A stretch of DNA of 64,000 nt from SLNP01 sp964568875 (GCA_964568875.1 CAZMSH010000001.1:186001-250000), one strand, 5' to 3'; numbered from the stretch's first letter, positions 27,401 to 36,548 are shown. The notes: a model not told the origin generated them from the sequence alone. Numbers and translations are program-made.

Positions 27401-28603
27401 TCAGGGAATTATCAGGGAGCTGTCTCCGTAGCTCAGAAGCCTGAAATCGTTCTTGAGGGCGTAATCATATATCTCCCTCCACCTCTCACCGGCAAAGGCA
27501 GCAAGCAGCAGTAACAGGGTGCTTTTAGGCTGATGAAAATTGGTTATTAGTCCTTTTACAATCCTGAAACGGTATCCCGGCACTATTATCAGGCTTGTTC
27601 TGGCTTCGAGTATTCGCGTCGGCAGTGATTCTATATAACCGAGTACGGCATCGAGAGCTTCAGCAGAGGATATATCACGGTGAGGACCGTAAGGATCCCA
27701 TTGCCCGACGTATGGACCGATGGCAGGATTGAATCTGGCTGATATGAGGTTTACTCCGATCCAGTAGATACTTTCAAGTGTTCTGAGACTGGTGGTTCCA
27801 ACAGATATTACCCGTCCGGACTTAATCGCCTCTATAGACTCCGGTGTAACATAGAAATGCTCGGTATGCATCTCATGATCGGTGATATTCAGACCTTTAA
27901 CAGGTTTGAAAGTTCCTGAGCTGACGTGCAGGGTAACCGATGTCTTCTTAATACCTTTACTCTCAATATCCTTCAAGACGCGTTCCGTGAAGTGAAGTCC
28001 TGCTGTAGGTGCAGCTACGGAACCATCAGTTTTACAATATATTGTCTGATACCTGTCAATGTCTAAATCTTCATCCGGACGGTTTAAGTATGGAGGGATC
28101 GGTATTCTGCCGGTAAGTGTCAATACATCACTGAATGTCAGTGATTTGTCATTCCAGTCAAATTCTACTATCCAGGAGTCGCCTGCTTTTTCAAGGCGTT
28201 TGGCCCATACATATCGCTCGGTTCCATTATGAGTGAACTTTTTGGATATCAGTCCGCTTTTCCATTTTTTCAGGTTGCCAATCAGGCACTTCCATTTAAC
28301 CGGTCCGTACGATGCGAAATTCCTTTCAAAGTCGATTGGCAGGTGCGGTTCGAGACAAAAGACCTCGATCATTGCTCCGGTCTCTTTTTTCATATGGATT
28401 CTGGCCCTGACAACCCGACTGTCGTTAAACACCAGGATGTCATTACCGGAGAGGTAGTTGACTATATTCCGGAACTTGTCATGAGATATTTTTCCTGAGA
28501 GGCTTAGCAGGAGAGATGACTGATCTCTTTCCTTCAGGGGGTATTTTGCTATTTTTGATTCGTGAAGAGTGTAGGAGTAATCCTCCAGATTGATATTTTT
28601 CAT
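27401..28603 (-). CDS. Long QueA-like S-adenosylmethionine:tRNA ribosyltransferase-isomerase
   Basis: A 400-aa member of the QueA family, which transfers and isomerises the ribosyl part of SAM onto 7-aminomethyl-7-deazaguanine in tRNA to form epoxyqueuosine. Family motifs are seen: NDSRVVRARI near residue 59, GRIPIPPYLNRP near 163, SVAAPTAGLHFTERVL near 194, VTLHVSSGTFKPV near 223 and TNFHQPKSTLLLLLAAF near 357. It is about 50 residues longer than typical QueA because of an insert near residues 85-150. Many Bacteroidota carry this long form beside a standard QueA, so its exact tRNA role is uncertain. No other queuosine gene is nearby. Confidence 0.85.
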   Translation of the reverse strand: MKNINLEDYSYTLHESKIAKYPLKERDQSSLLLSLSGKISHDKFRNIVNYLSGNDILVFNDSRVVRARIHMKKETGAMIEVFCLEPHLPIDFERNFASYGPVKWKCLIGNLKKWKSGLISKKFTHNGTERYVWAKRLEKAGDSWIVEFDWNDKSLTFSDVLTLTGRIPIPPYLNRPDEDLDIDRYQTIYCKTDGSVAAPTAGLHFTERVLKDIESKGIKKTSVTLHVSSGTFKPVKGLNITDHEMHTEHFYVTPESIEAIKSGRVISVGTTSLRTLESIYWIGVNLISARFNPAIGPYVGQWDPYGPHRDISSAEALDAVLGYIESLPTRILEARTSLIIVPGYRFRIVKGLITNFHQPKSTLLLLLAAFAGERWREIYDYALKNDFRLLSYGDSSLIIP

Positions 28604-28684
28604 TACAGTATTCTGATCACAAAATAATTTAGGTAATACTATGTCACTTTACTGAATACTCACAATTACAATTCAGAAATGGAG

Positions 28685-28692
28685 CAAATTTA
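28685..28692 (-). promoter_or_regulatory. Predicted -7 element of the QueA-like gene
   Basis: Minus-strand TAAATTTG matches TAnnTTTG. It sits back to back, two bases away, with the plus-strand -7 element of the aldehyde dehydrogenase gene, forming a compact divergent promoter. Confidence 0.45.
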
Positions 28693-28694
28693 AC

Positions 28695-28702
28695 TATTTT
28701 TG
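28695..28702 (+). promoter_or_regulatory. Predicted -7 element of the aldehyde dehydrogenase gene
   Basis: TATTTTTG matches TAnnTTTG, 57 bp upstream of the ATG at 28760. The -33 regions of this promoter and its divergent partner would overlap each other. Confidence 0.45.
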
Positions 28703-28759
28703 TTATCCTTCGTGACAGGTTCACTTAATATATAGCTTCAAACAAAAGGCGGAAAATAT

Positions 28760-30124
28760 ATGGCTTATATCAGTATTAATCCTTACACCCTGGAGAAGAT
28801 TGGCAGCTGGCCTTCAGACAATGACAGCGAGCTGGCTGATAAGATAAAAGAGACTCACAGGAGATGGGGAGAGTGGAAATCTTCTTCTGTCACTGAAAGA
28901 ATCAGGCTTCTTGAGAATTTATCGGAAGTGCTTGTACAGAAGAGGGAGTACCATGCATCGCTGATGGTATCAGAGATGGGCAAGCCTGTTCAGCAGGCAC
29001 TGGCTGAGGTTGAAAAGTGTGCGCTCCTCAGCAGGTACTATGCCTCCAGGCTGGAAGAGTTTCTCACGCCCGGGGAGCGCATTTCGTCAGCTGAAAGGAG
29101 TTATGTCAGATATGATCCACAGGGTCTGATACTGGGGGTAATGCCATGGAATTATCCCTACTGGCAGGTTTTCAGGTTTGTTTTGCCGGCTGTTGCCGGC
29201 GGCAACGCGGCGGTGCTAAAACATGCATCAAATGTTACTTCATGTGCATTTGCAATTGAGGCAGCCATGAAGGAAGCAGGTTTTCCTGAATCACTTTTCA
29301 GGGTTTTGTTACCTGACCATGAGCAGATTGAAAGATTAATTGCCCTGCCTGAGATCCGGGGTGTTGCACTTACCGGAAGTAATGAAGCTGGTTCAAAGGT
29401 CGCCTCACTGGCAGGTAAGTATATCCGTAAATGTATACTTGAGCTTGGCGGCAGCGACCCATTCATTGTCTTTCCTGATGCTGATATTGAAAAGGCAGCA
29501 GAGGGCGCTGTCACAGGAAGATTCCAGAATTGCGGCCAGAGTTGTATTGCAGCAAAACGTCTGCTTGTCCACCAATCAGTATATGACCGCTTTACTGACA
29601 GATTCCTTGAGCTTGTGGCAGGGATGAAAAGGGGTGACCCTGCTGATCCCGCAGTATTCATAGGGCCTCTTGTCAATGTTAATGCAATGAATGAGATAGA
29701 CAGACAGGTGAGAGAGAGTGTTGAGATGGGAGCAACCCTTCTTTCCGGCGGCCGGCCGGGTATTCACGGACCTGCATTTTATGAGCCGACGGTTTTGACT
29801 GATATTCCGCGGCTGGCTCCTGTTGCTTTGGAAGAGGTATTCGGACCGGTAGCACCGATTTTCAGGTTCTGGACAGCCGAAGAGGCCGCAACCATTGCCA
29901 ATGGTAGCCGGTTTGGGCTCGGGGCATCAGTCTGGACAAATGATAAGGAACTTGCTGATGAGATGATAGAGCTTCTTGATACGGGCAGTATTGCGGTAAA
30001 CGGATTCATGAGGTCAGATCCGGCTCTGCCCTTCGGAGGTGTGAAGGAATCAGGCTTTGGCAGGGAATTGTCGTATGAAGGTTTCTGTGAATTCCTGAAT
30101 GTCAAGAGTGTAGCGTATTATTAA
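28760..30124 (+). CDS. NAD(P)-dependent aldehyde dehydrogenase (succinate-semialdehyde type)
   Basis: Oxidises an aldehyde to the acid with NAD(P)+. The 454-aa protein has the general base Glu in LELGGSDPFIV near residue 227 and the catalytic Cys in NCGQSCIAAKR near 262. The substrate-binding loop PWNYPYWQVFR is near 132, and the C-terminal PFGGVKESGFGRELS is typical. The pattern is closest to succinate-semialdehyde dehydrogenases (GabD/Sad), which feed 4-aminobutyrate or 4-hydroxybutyrate carbon into succinate; the true substrate is not certain. It lacks the longer N-terminus of some relatives. It ends 23 bp before the RNase P RNA. Confidence 0.92.
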   Translation: MAYISINPYTLEKIGSWPSDNDSELADKIKETHRRWGEWKSSSVTERIRLLENLSEVLVQKREYHASLMVSEMGKPVQQALAEVEKCALLSRYYASRLEEFLTPGERISSAERSYVRYDPQGLILGVMPWNYPYWQVFRFVLPAVAGGNAAVLKHASNVTSCAFAIEAAMKEAGFPESLFRVLLPDHEQIERLIALPEIRGVALTGSNEAGSKVASLAGKYIRKCILELGGSDPFIVFPDADIEKAAEGAVTGRFQNCGQSCIAAKRLLVHQSVYDRFTDRFLELVAGMKRGDPADPAVFIGPLVNVNAMNEIDRQVRESVEMGATLLSGGRPGIHGPAFYEPTVLTDIPRLAPVALEEVFGPVAPIFRFWTAEEAATIANGSRFGLGASVWTNDKELADEMIELLDTGSIAVNGFMRSDPALPFGGVKESGFGRELSYEGFCEFLNVKSVAYY

Positions 30125-30134
30125 TAGGTTTTGT

Positions 30135-30142
30135 TATCTTTG
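30135..30142 (+). promoter_or_regulatory. Predicted -7 element of rnpB
   Basis: TATCTTTG followed by C matches TAnnTTTG; the RNase P RNA is expected to begin about 5 bases downstream. Confidence 0.6.
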
Positions 30143-30146
30143 CAGC

Positions 30147-30527
30147 GCAGCAGGTCGTTCCGTCGTTCCGTTACAGATCGTTTCGGAAAGGAAAGTCCGG
30201 GCAACAAAGAGCACCATGTTTCCTAACGGGAAGATATCCGCAAGGGTATGGCAGCGTAACAGAAAATAACCGTCCTGACCATTTTGGTCGGATAAGGGTG
30301 AAAAGGTGAGGTAAGAGCTCACCGGTTCCTGCAGTGATGCAGGAAGCCGTACGTCCCATGGGTTGTAAGACCATGTATACCGGCGCCTGAGGGTTGCTCG
30401 TCCGAGCCGGGGGGTAGGTCGCATGAGCCGTCCAGTAATGAACGGCCAAGATAAATGACGGAAACCGTAGCAGCCTCTTTCTGAGAGAGAGCTACTGGAC
30501 AGAACCCGGCTTACAGACCGGCTGCTT
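30147..30527 (+). ncRNA. rnpB: RNase P RNA, bacterial class A
   Basis: Catalytic RNA that removes the 5' leader from pre-tRNAs. Diagnostic elements are visible: GAAAGTCCGGGC near 30191-30202 (P4/J3-4 side), TAAGGGTGAAAAGGTG in the middle, the GGGGGTAGGTCGCATGAG region, and the 3' P4 partner AGAACCCGGCTTACAG at 30501-30516. The ends can form P1 (GCAGC near 30148 with GCTGC near 30521). The exact ends are estimated. It follows a TATCTTTG promoter element and is closed by a strong terminator at 30542. No protein-coding frame of interest overlaps it. Confidence 0.93.
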
Positions 30528-30541
30528 TGTTTGAATATAAA

Positions 30542-30569
30542 AAAAGGCGCTTCAATCGGAGCGCCTTTT
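30542..30569. terminator. Bidirectional intrinsic terminator after rnpB
   Basis: AAAAGGCGC (30542-30550) pairs perfectly with GCGCCTTTT (30561-30569) across a 10-nt loop. The T-run serves rnpB; the A-run on the left serves the convergent LolA-like gene. Confidence 0.85.
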
Positions 30570-30586
30570 GTACATTATTGTTTTAA

Positions 30587-31291
30587 CTACTTAAGTTTAA
30601 ACATATTATCATCCATTGGAATATTCTTGACTACTTTGTCAATCATTATCATTGCCATTTCCGTACCATTGGCATAGGTTGTCGTTGTTCTTGGAAACTT
30701 CAATCCTTCAAAGTCGGTATAGTCAGAAATATATGTTTCAACAGCCATTTCCATACCCATCTGGTTAACGTTAGTTTCTGACTTCACCTGCAGGTATGAC
30801 GACTTGTCTATATAGACTGTTACTATTTCTCCGCCAGGCATTGTTGCTTTTATTTTCCATGCAGGTTTTCCGTCGACTGCTGCTTCACCTGCCATTTCCA
30901 GAATATTATCTTTGAGATATGCTTCCAGGTCAGCGGAAAACATGACCTGATCCTTAAGTTTAGCTGCATCTGCTGGGGGAAGGTCAATTGCATCACTGCT
31001 GCCCATCATGGGATTAATCATATACCCCCGGGCACCATCATATGCCTGAATTACTGACATTCCCTGAACGGTCATCTCAATCCTTACCATATTGGGCTTC
31101 TTAATTGAGATAATTGTAGGTATCTCCATGCCACCCTGGTAAGCCTTGGCTGTAATCTGTAGGGTAGTTGCATTTCTGTATGCTTCCATTGCAGAGACCT
31201 CATAGTTCTTCTTTACGATTTCTTCAAGTGTCTGCGCGTTAAGTGGCATGATAGCCACAATCATAAGCATGATAATAATTGATCTTTTCAT
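30587..31291 (-). CDS. LolA-like exported protein
   Basis: A 234-aa protein with a signal peptide (MKRSIIIMLMIVAIMPLNAQ). The mature part has the pattern of the LolA/outer-membrane lipoprotein-sorting fold: NATTLQITAKAYQGGMEIPTIISIKKPNMVRIEMTV early on, repeated beta strands, and PWKIKATMPGGEIVTVYID style strands. It should act in the periplasm. LolA carries lipoproteins to the outer membrane, but many Bacteroidota proteins with this fold have other unknown jobs, and no LolB or LolCDE gene is near. It is transcribed toward rnpB; rarA lies upstream on the same strand. Confidence 0.75.
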   Translation of the reverse strand: MKRSIIIMLMIVAIMPLNAQTLEEIVKKNYEVSAMEAYRNATTLQITAKAYQGGMEIPTIISIKKPNMVRIEMTVQGMSVIQAYDGARGYMINPMMGSSDAIDLPPADAAKLKDQVMFSADLEAYLKDNILEMAGEAAVDGKPAWKIKATMPGGEIVTVYIDKSSYLQVKSETNVNQMGMEMAVETYISDYTDFEGLKFPRTTTTYANGTEMAMIMIDKVVKNIPMDDNMFKLK

Positions 31292-31359
31292 CTTAAGCTG
31301 GTTTATATAAATACTAAGTGGGTTTATAATAACTAAGGATTAGAAAGTAAATATAATCA

Positions 31360-32655
31360 TTAATAGTCATAGATTCCTTTCCACATATCCCTGAGACGTA
31401 TTTTTATTTCTTCTTCTCTTTTTGTGTCACCCGGAACATAGAAAGAGTTGCCGGCGACAGCATCAGGGAGGTAATTGTCCCTGACGAAGTGATTTTCATA
31501 GTTATGGGCGTATTTATAGTCTTTACCGTATCCGGCCTCTTTCATCAGGCTTGTGGGTGCATTCCTGAGATGGAGCGGCACCGGAAGATTCCCGGTTTTC
31601 TGAACTTCCTCCTGTGCTTTGTTGATGGCCATATATGCACTGTTACTCTTGGGAGATGTGGCAAGGTAAATGGCAATTTCTGAAAGTATAATTCTTGATT
31701 CAGGCCAGCCTGTAACGTTGACAGCTTCAAAGGCTGACTGGGCCAGCATAAGTGCGTTGGGATTGGCCAGTCCTATATCCTCAGCTGCAAGTATGACAAG
31801 GCGGCGTGCAATAAACTTCAGATCTTCACCTCCTTCAACCATTCTTGCAAGGTAGTACACCGCTGCATTGGGATCGCTGCCTCTTACTGACTTGATGAAG
31901 GCGGAAATTATGTCATAATGCATCTCTCCCTGTTTGTCATAGAGGGCCAGGTTTTTTTGTACATGGTCGAGTACCTTCTCGTTGGTTATTTCCAGTATGG
32001 CATCTTCACCTGCTTCTCCGGCCTCAAGGGATATTGACAGCTCAAGGGCATTGTAAAGTTTTCTGGCATCCCCGCCGGCTAATCGTATCAATGCATCATC
32101 TTCCAGTATATTGATACTGAATTTTTTCAGGTAATAGTCATGCTTCAGTGCATTGTCAATCATCTTTCTCAGAACCTCATCATCGAGTGGCTTTAGAATA
32201 AACACCTGGCAACGTGAAAGGAGAGGGGCAATGACTTCAAAGGAGGGATTTTCGGTTGTGGCACCTATCAGGGTTATCACACCCTGTTCGACTGCCCCGA
32301 GAAGTGAATCCTGCTGCGATTTGTTAAACCGGTGTATCTCATCGATGAAGACAATTGGATTGGGTTGATCGAGGAATCTTGCATTACGGGCCTTTTCGAT
32401 GCATTCCCTCACCTCCTTTACGCCGGAATTGACTGCTGATAACCTGTAGAAGGGCCTGTTAAGCTGATTTGCTATTATTACGGCAAGTGTTGTCTTACCA
32501 ACTCCCGGTGGTCCCCAAAGAATAAATGAAGGCAGGTTTCCTGATTCTATTATTTTTCTCAGCACACTGCCACGGCCGACAAGATGAGGCTGCCCGAAAT
32601 AATTATCGAGATTGTTGGGTCTTAGTCTTTCTGCCAGTGGCTGGTTTGAGAACAT
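31360..32655 (-). CDS. rarA: Replication-associated recombination protein RarA (MgsA/WRNIP1 family)
   Basis: AAA+ ATPase that acts at stalled or collapsed replication forks. Seen: PLAERLRPNNLDNYFGQPHLVG at the start, Walker A WGPPGVGKTT near residue 47, Walker B IVFIDEIHRF near 99, sensor 1 LIGATTENPSF near 129 and the tetramerisation region (GSDPNAAVYYLARMVEGGED) near 260. 431 aa from the ATG at 32655. The open frame extends to 32730, but a TACTTTTG promoter element lies in that extension and homologues begin at this MFSNQPLAERLRP. Downstream of the phosphate transporter gene. Confidence 0.95.
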   Translation of the reverse strand: MFSNQPLAERLRPNNLDNYFGQPHLVGRGSVLRKIIESGNLPSFILWGPPGVGKTTLAVIIANQLNRPFYRLSAVNSGVKEVRECIEKARNARFLDQPNPIVFIDEIHRFNKSQQDSLLGAVEQGVITLIGATTENPSFEVIAPLLSRCQVFILKPLDDEVLRKMIDNALKHDYYLKKFSINILEDDALIRLAGGDARKLYNALELSISLEAGEAGEDAILEITNEKVLDHVQKNLALYDKQGEMHYDIISAFIKSVRGSDPNAAVYYLARMVEGGEDLKFIARRLVILAAEDIGLANPNALMLAQSAFEAVNVTGWPESRIILSEIAIYLATSPKSNSAYMAINKAQEEVQKTGNLPVPLHLRNAPTSLMKEAGYGKDYKYAHNYENHFVRDNYLPDAVAGNSFYVPGDTKREEEIKIRLRDMWKGIYDY

Positions 32656-32669
32656 CTCACTTTTTTCTA

Positions 32670-32677
32670 CAAAAGTA
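32670..32677 (-). promoter_or_regulatory. Predicted -7 element of rarA
   Basis: Minus-strand TACTTTTG fits TAnnTTTG and lies 14 bp upstream of the rarA ATG at 32655; it decides against the upstream start at 32730. Confidence 0.5.
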
Positions 32678-32731
32678 TAAATAAAGGGAGACCACACCGG
32701 CCTCCCTTTATAAATCTTTTCAGCAGTCACG

Positions 32732-34972
32732 TCATTTCGTCATTGATCTGCTGAAATCACGGTAGGCTTTAATAAGGTTGCCTAACTGAAGTGCAAGGTT
32801 CTTTGACTCGTTGAGAACATTCAGGTACAGGACTCCCGCCTTGGTGCCGCTTTCTCCCTTTTTGATCCTGCTGAGCTGCTTCTTTTTAATTCCCTCAATA
32901 GCAGCAATAAACTGAGACTGTTTGGCAAGCATTCCGCTTAACTCATCAAAATTGCCTGACTTCAAGACATATATGATAAAATTGCTGTACTCGTTGAACT
33001 CCAGACTAAGGCCTCTCAGCTCTTTCTGCTGATTCAGCGACAGGGGGGGGTGGTTATTCTCAACATGATTGAAGATCGGACCCGTCAGATAGGTTATTGA
33101 GTGGCCTGCCTCTCTCAGATAGTCAAAGACCTGTACGTAAAAAGCACCTGATTCTATATGTTCCTCACTTATCTTTCTTATAAAGAGATGAACTGAGTCT
33201 TTGCGCCGTTTAATGTCCTGATTCATTTCAGCAACTGATTTGCGCACCGATTTCAGCCGTTTGCGATCTTCCCTTATCAGGCCAATAATGCTTTTATCAA
33301 ACAGTCCTGACATCATTATTATATTGGAAATCAAATAATTCTGGCACTCGGGAACATAATCTGACGCTTTGCTCTTTAAAGCAACATATTTCTTTTCGGT
33401 CTCTTCCTCCTTTTTGGTCCTTTTTCTATGGGCAAGGTAGCTGTACAGAATTATTGTTACAACCACAGGCAGCAGGATCAGAATACCCACCAATCCTGTT
33501 TTGCTCAGGAAAAGGGCCACCAGCAATGAGATGGTAAATGCTGCAAAGGCTGTTATGAACCAACCCAATACGACTGTAACGACACCTGATATTCTGTAAA
33601 CCGCACTTTCACGTCCCCATGATCTGTCTGCCAGCGCGGTGGCCATTGCTACCATAAAAGTAACATATGTAGTAGAAAGGGGGAGTTTATATGAAGTTCC
33701 TATTGCGATCAGGGCACTTGCCACTGTCAGGTTCACAGAAGCTCTAAGCAAGTCAAACTTTGCTCCCTGTTCTTTCTGTTTTCTGGCCGACTCAGTCATG
33801 TCAAATCGGCTGTCAAGCCAGGCTATTAACCTGTCGGGCAGTATAAAACTGAAGAATCTGCCGATACCCACTCCCTGTCTGACAAGGAGGCGTGAAAACA
33901 GTGTCGATTCAAATCTCTCAATACCTTCATCCTGCCTGCTCAGGTTTATTTCGGTCTGCGTTACCGAGCGTGCTTTCTTTGAAAACCAGAGAGCAAGAAC
34001 CATGACCAGTCCTGACAGCAGGAGGAAGGCTGTAGGTGTTTTGATAGCTCCTGCCAGACCGGTCATGCTGAACATCTCAGGAGCTTCTCCACTGGCTACC
34101 CATAGCTTGAACGATTCATAGCCGGCAAGCGGGACGCCTATGAAGTTTACCAGGTCGTTGCCTGCAAATGCCATAGCCAGTGAGAATGTCCCTACAAGAA
34201 CAATAATCTTTAGTATATTGACCCTGAAAAGGGAATACAGCACCTGAAGAAAGATCGTCCAGCCGGCAAGGCTGAAGAGCATCAGCTTACCACTATTGTT
34301 CATTATCCATTCAACCATTTCCGGTTTCATCAGGGCGGAACCCTTGGCTCCCTTTATAATTATAAAGTATGTAATGGCAGTAATTGCTATGCCTCCCCAT
34401 ATTGAGCCAAGGTAACGGAAGTTGCTTTCATAGTTGAAAGAAAAGATCACTCTCGTGATATACTGGATAACCATTCCCACGGTGAAGGCAACTACAATGG
34501 AAAGAAGTATACCTGAGATAATTGTTAGGGCGCCTGAAGAGTTGATATAGCCAGAAATGCCTGAGCTGTCAGGGTCGGCCGATACTATTACCAGGGCAAC
34601 GCCAACGCTCGCTCCGAGCAGTTCGAAAATAATTGAGACCGTAGTTGAAGTTGGAAGGCCAAGGGTGTTGAAGAGATCGAGCAGGATTATATCAGTAATC
34701 ATAACTGCTACGAAAATTATCATAACATGGCTGAAGGAAAAGGCAGCCGGATTGAATATGCCTTTTCTGGCTATCTCCATCATGCCTGATGAAAAAGTAG
34801 CCCCTACAAGCACACCCACCGAAGCTATCAGCAGAATGACTTTTACGGGAGCAACTTTTGATCCGAATGCCGAGTTGAGGAAGTTCACTGCATCGTTCGC
34901 CACTCCTACGGCAAGGTCTGATATAGCCAGAAGAGCCAGTGCTATCAGAACAAAAATGTATACATTTTCCAT
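32732..34972 (-). CDS. Inorganic phosphate transporter (PiT family) with C-terminal PhoU-like domain
   Basis: A 746-aa inner-membrane protein. The two inverted PiT signatures are visible as GVANDAVNFLNSAFGS near residue 23 and AGNDLVNFIGVPLAGYES near 278. About a dozen segments run to residue 535. The last 210 residues are soluble and helical (SNIIMMSGLFDKSIIGLIREDRKRL ... IKAYRDFSRSMTK) and look like a PhoU-type bundle. PiT carriers take up phosphate with a cation, and PhoU-like partners usually control such carriers, so here regulation is built into the polypeptide. No convincing promoter was found in the AT-rich region upstream. Confidence 0.9.
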   Translation of the reverse strand: MENVYIFVLIALALLAISDLAVGVANDAVNFLNSAFGSKVAPVKVILLIASVGVLVGATFSSGMMEIARKGIFNPAAFSFSHVMIIFVAVMITDIILLDLFNTLGLPTSTTVSIIFELLGASVGVALVIVSADPDSSGISGYINSSGALTIISGILLSIVVAFTVGMVIQYITRVIFSFNYESNFRYLGSIWGGIAITAITYFIIIKGAKGSALMKPEMVEWIMNNSGKLMLFSLAGWTIFLQVLYSLFRVNILKIIVLVGTFSLAMAFAGNDLVNFIGVPLAGYESFKLWVASGEAPEMFSMTGLAGAIKTPTAFLLLSGLVMVLALWFSKKARSVTQTEINLSRQDEGIERFESTLFSRLLVRQGVGIGRFFSFILPDRLIAWLDSRFDMTESARKQKEQGAKFDLLRASVNLTVASALIAIGTSYKLPLSTTYVTFMVAMATALADRSWGRESAVYRISGVVTVVLGWFITAFAAFTISLLVALFLSKTGLVGILILLPVVVTIILYSYLAHRKRTKKEEETEKKYVALKSKASDYVPECQNYLISNIIMMSGLFDKSIIGLIREDRKRLKSVRKSVAEMNQDIKRRKDSVHLFIRKISEEHIESGAFYVQVFDYLREAGHSITYLTGPIFNHVENNHPPLSLNQQKELRGLSLEFNEYSNFIIYVLKSGNFDELSGMLAKQSQFIAAIEGIKKKQLSRIKKGESGTKAGVLYLNVLNESKNLALQLGNLIKAYRDFSRSMTK

Positions 34973-35297
34973 TTGTCTGTAATTTGTTGCGAAATTAGTA
35001 ACTGGTCTTATCCGTATGACTTATCCTATGTTAAGTTTATATTAAATTATCTATGGGATACTTGTATCGATGTGTCAATCAGATATCATTTACAGGGGGA
35101 TAGAAAATTCTGAACTGCCCAAAAGTTGAACCATTTGGTACTTGAATAAATTTTAATAACTTGGCTAAAAATTTTTTTCAATAAATAAAATAAATTAATA
35201 CTTTTAACAATCAATTTCTCTGACCCTGACAGATTATAATATAGATGTAACAAAATATTTATCAAGTATCTGAGTATATTCAAATATCAGACTAACT
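34973..35297. other. AT-rich intergenic region between divergent genes
   Basis: A 325-bp stretch separating the phosphate transporter (minus) from the unknown protein (plus). It is strongly AT-rich with A/T tracts around 35165-35200. I saw no tRNA, no convincing hairpin, no exact TAnnTTTG on the expected strands and no credible reading frame. It presumably holds both promoters. Confidence 0.5.
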
Positions 35298-36455
35298 ATG
35301 AAAAGGCCTCTCCTGATTGTAATCATTATCCTGGTAGTAATACTCGCCTTCCCTGTTTATAGTGTGGTAAGATGGGCTTTCCAGGAGAAAAAACCACTGA
35401 ATATTCTGGTTTTGAATAAAACGGTACCTACCCTTGAAAGGGACACCCACAGATCACTGTTCTGGATATTTAACAATGAAAGGTTTGTCGACAGACAGAA
35501 GAAGAGTAACTACTCTTACAAGAAGGATTATTATGGTTTCTTCCCTCTGAAGCCCCTCAGGGAGAGACAGCACAAAAGAAGAGATTACAGGCTTGCAGAA
35601 CTGATTGATCTTGCTGAAACATATGATGCTGTCTATTTTGCAGACACATATGGGGTCTTCTTCAGTGAATGGTACCAGACTGTCAACAGAACCAGGAGAA
35701 CCAGAAAAATCTACGGGGGACTTAACAACAACGACCAGCTGCTTTTAGTGGAGATGCAGAAGCGCGATAAGCTGATGATACTCGAATACAACAGCTTCGA
35801 TTTTCCAACTGCTGACCTTGAGAAGTATAAGGTGGAGGAGATGCTTGGAATTAAATCAACAGGCTGGACAGCAAAATACTTCGAGTCCCTCGATACGGTA
35901 AGGAATCCTGATTTCCCCATCTGGATGACAGGTATGTACAGGAAATACTATGGTAAGCCATGGACATTTAAGGGCAAGGGCATTGTATTTGTTAAAAACC
36001 GTGAAATAGTGGTTCTTGAGGACGAAAAGCATCTGGTTAACCCGCTGCCAATGGTTAAAACCGCAGAGGAGGATATTGAAAGACTTGGTGTTGCTGATTG
36101 TGTCCCTTTCACTCAATGGTTTGAAGTTATTGACAGCAGGGAAAATGATATAATTTCATATTTCCAGATACATACAAATGCCGCCGGTGACAGCCTTCTT
36201 GCCCAGAACTTCCTTTCAGATGTATTCCCGGCTGTGATAGCTGACCCTGAAAAGCACAGGAACTACTATTTCGCAGGGGATTTTGCCACTAATGATGTCA
36301 ATTATTCATCATCATACCTGTCAAAGCACGGTCTTCTGAAAAAGAGCTACTACTCTGAAAATGACCAGAATGATCCCAGACGTTTCTTCTGGCTCTATTA
36401 TAAGCCACTGATTACCTCAATTTTTACAGAGTATTACAATACACTTAAGCAATAA
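35298..36455 (+). CDS. Conserved membrane-anchored protein of unknown function
   Basis: A 385-aa protein I do not recognise. Residues 4-24 (PLLIVIIILVVILAFPVYSVV) form one N-terminal membrane anchor or uncleaved signal, leaving a large domain outside. The domain starts with a strand PLNILVLNKTVP and includes YDAVYFADTYGV, QLLLVEMQKRDKLMILEYNSFD and KGKGIVFVKNREIVVLED. This alternation of strands and helices suggests a Rossmann-like or glutamine-amidotransferase-like fold without an obvious catalytic triad. It ends YYKPLITSIFTEYYNTLKQ. Transcribed alone and closed by a clear terminator, so it is a single-gene unit. Confidence 0.7.
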   Translation: MKRPLLIVIIILVVILAFPVYSVVRWAFQEKKPLNILVLNKTVPTLERDTHRSLFWIFNNERFVDRQKKSNYSYKKDYYGFFPLKPLRERQHKRRDYRLAELIDLAETYDAVYFADTYGVFFSEWYQTVNRTRRTRKIYGGLNNNDQLLLVEMQKRDKLMILEYNSFDFPTADLEKYKVEEMLGIKSTGWTAKYFESLDTVRNPDFPIWMTGMYRKYYGKPWTFKGKGIVFVKNREIVVLEDEKHLVNPLPMVKTAEEDIERLGVADCVPFTQWFEVIDSRENDIISYFQIHTNAAGDSLLAQNFLSDVFPAVIADPEKHRNYYFAGDFATNDVNYSSSYLSKHGLLKKSYYSENDQNDPRRFFWLYYKPLITSIFTEYYNTLKQ

Positions 36456-36494
36456 GGCCTGATCGCCTAAACTAACTTCTTATTGCAACTGCAT

Positions 36495-36543
36495 CCACCC
36501 TTCTTAATCAGGTTTACTGATGAACAGAGGAGGGTGGTTTTTT
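36495..36543 (+). terminator. Intrinsic terminator
   Basis: CCACCCT (36495-36501) pairs with AGGGTGG (36531-36537), followed directly by six T. It ends the unknown-protein gene just before the convergent oxidoreductase stop. Confidence 0.75.
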
Positions 36544-36548
36544 AACTC

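Noticed and set aside
29158..29676. A 172-codon minus-strand frame inside the aldehyde dehydrogenase gene
   Set aside because: Antisense to an intact, well-conserved gene; composition is Ser/Arg/Pro-rich as expected of a shadow.
33639..34121. A 160-codon plus-strand frame inside the phosphate transporter gene
   Set aside because: Complement of membrane helices; Ser/Arg/Ala-rich shadow with no start signal.
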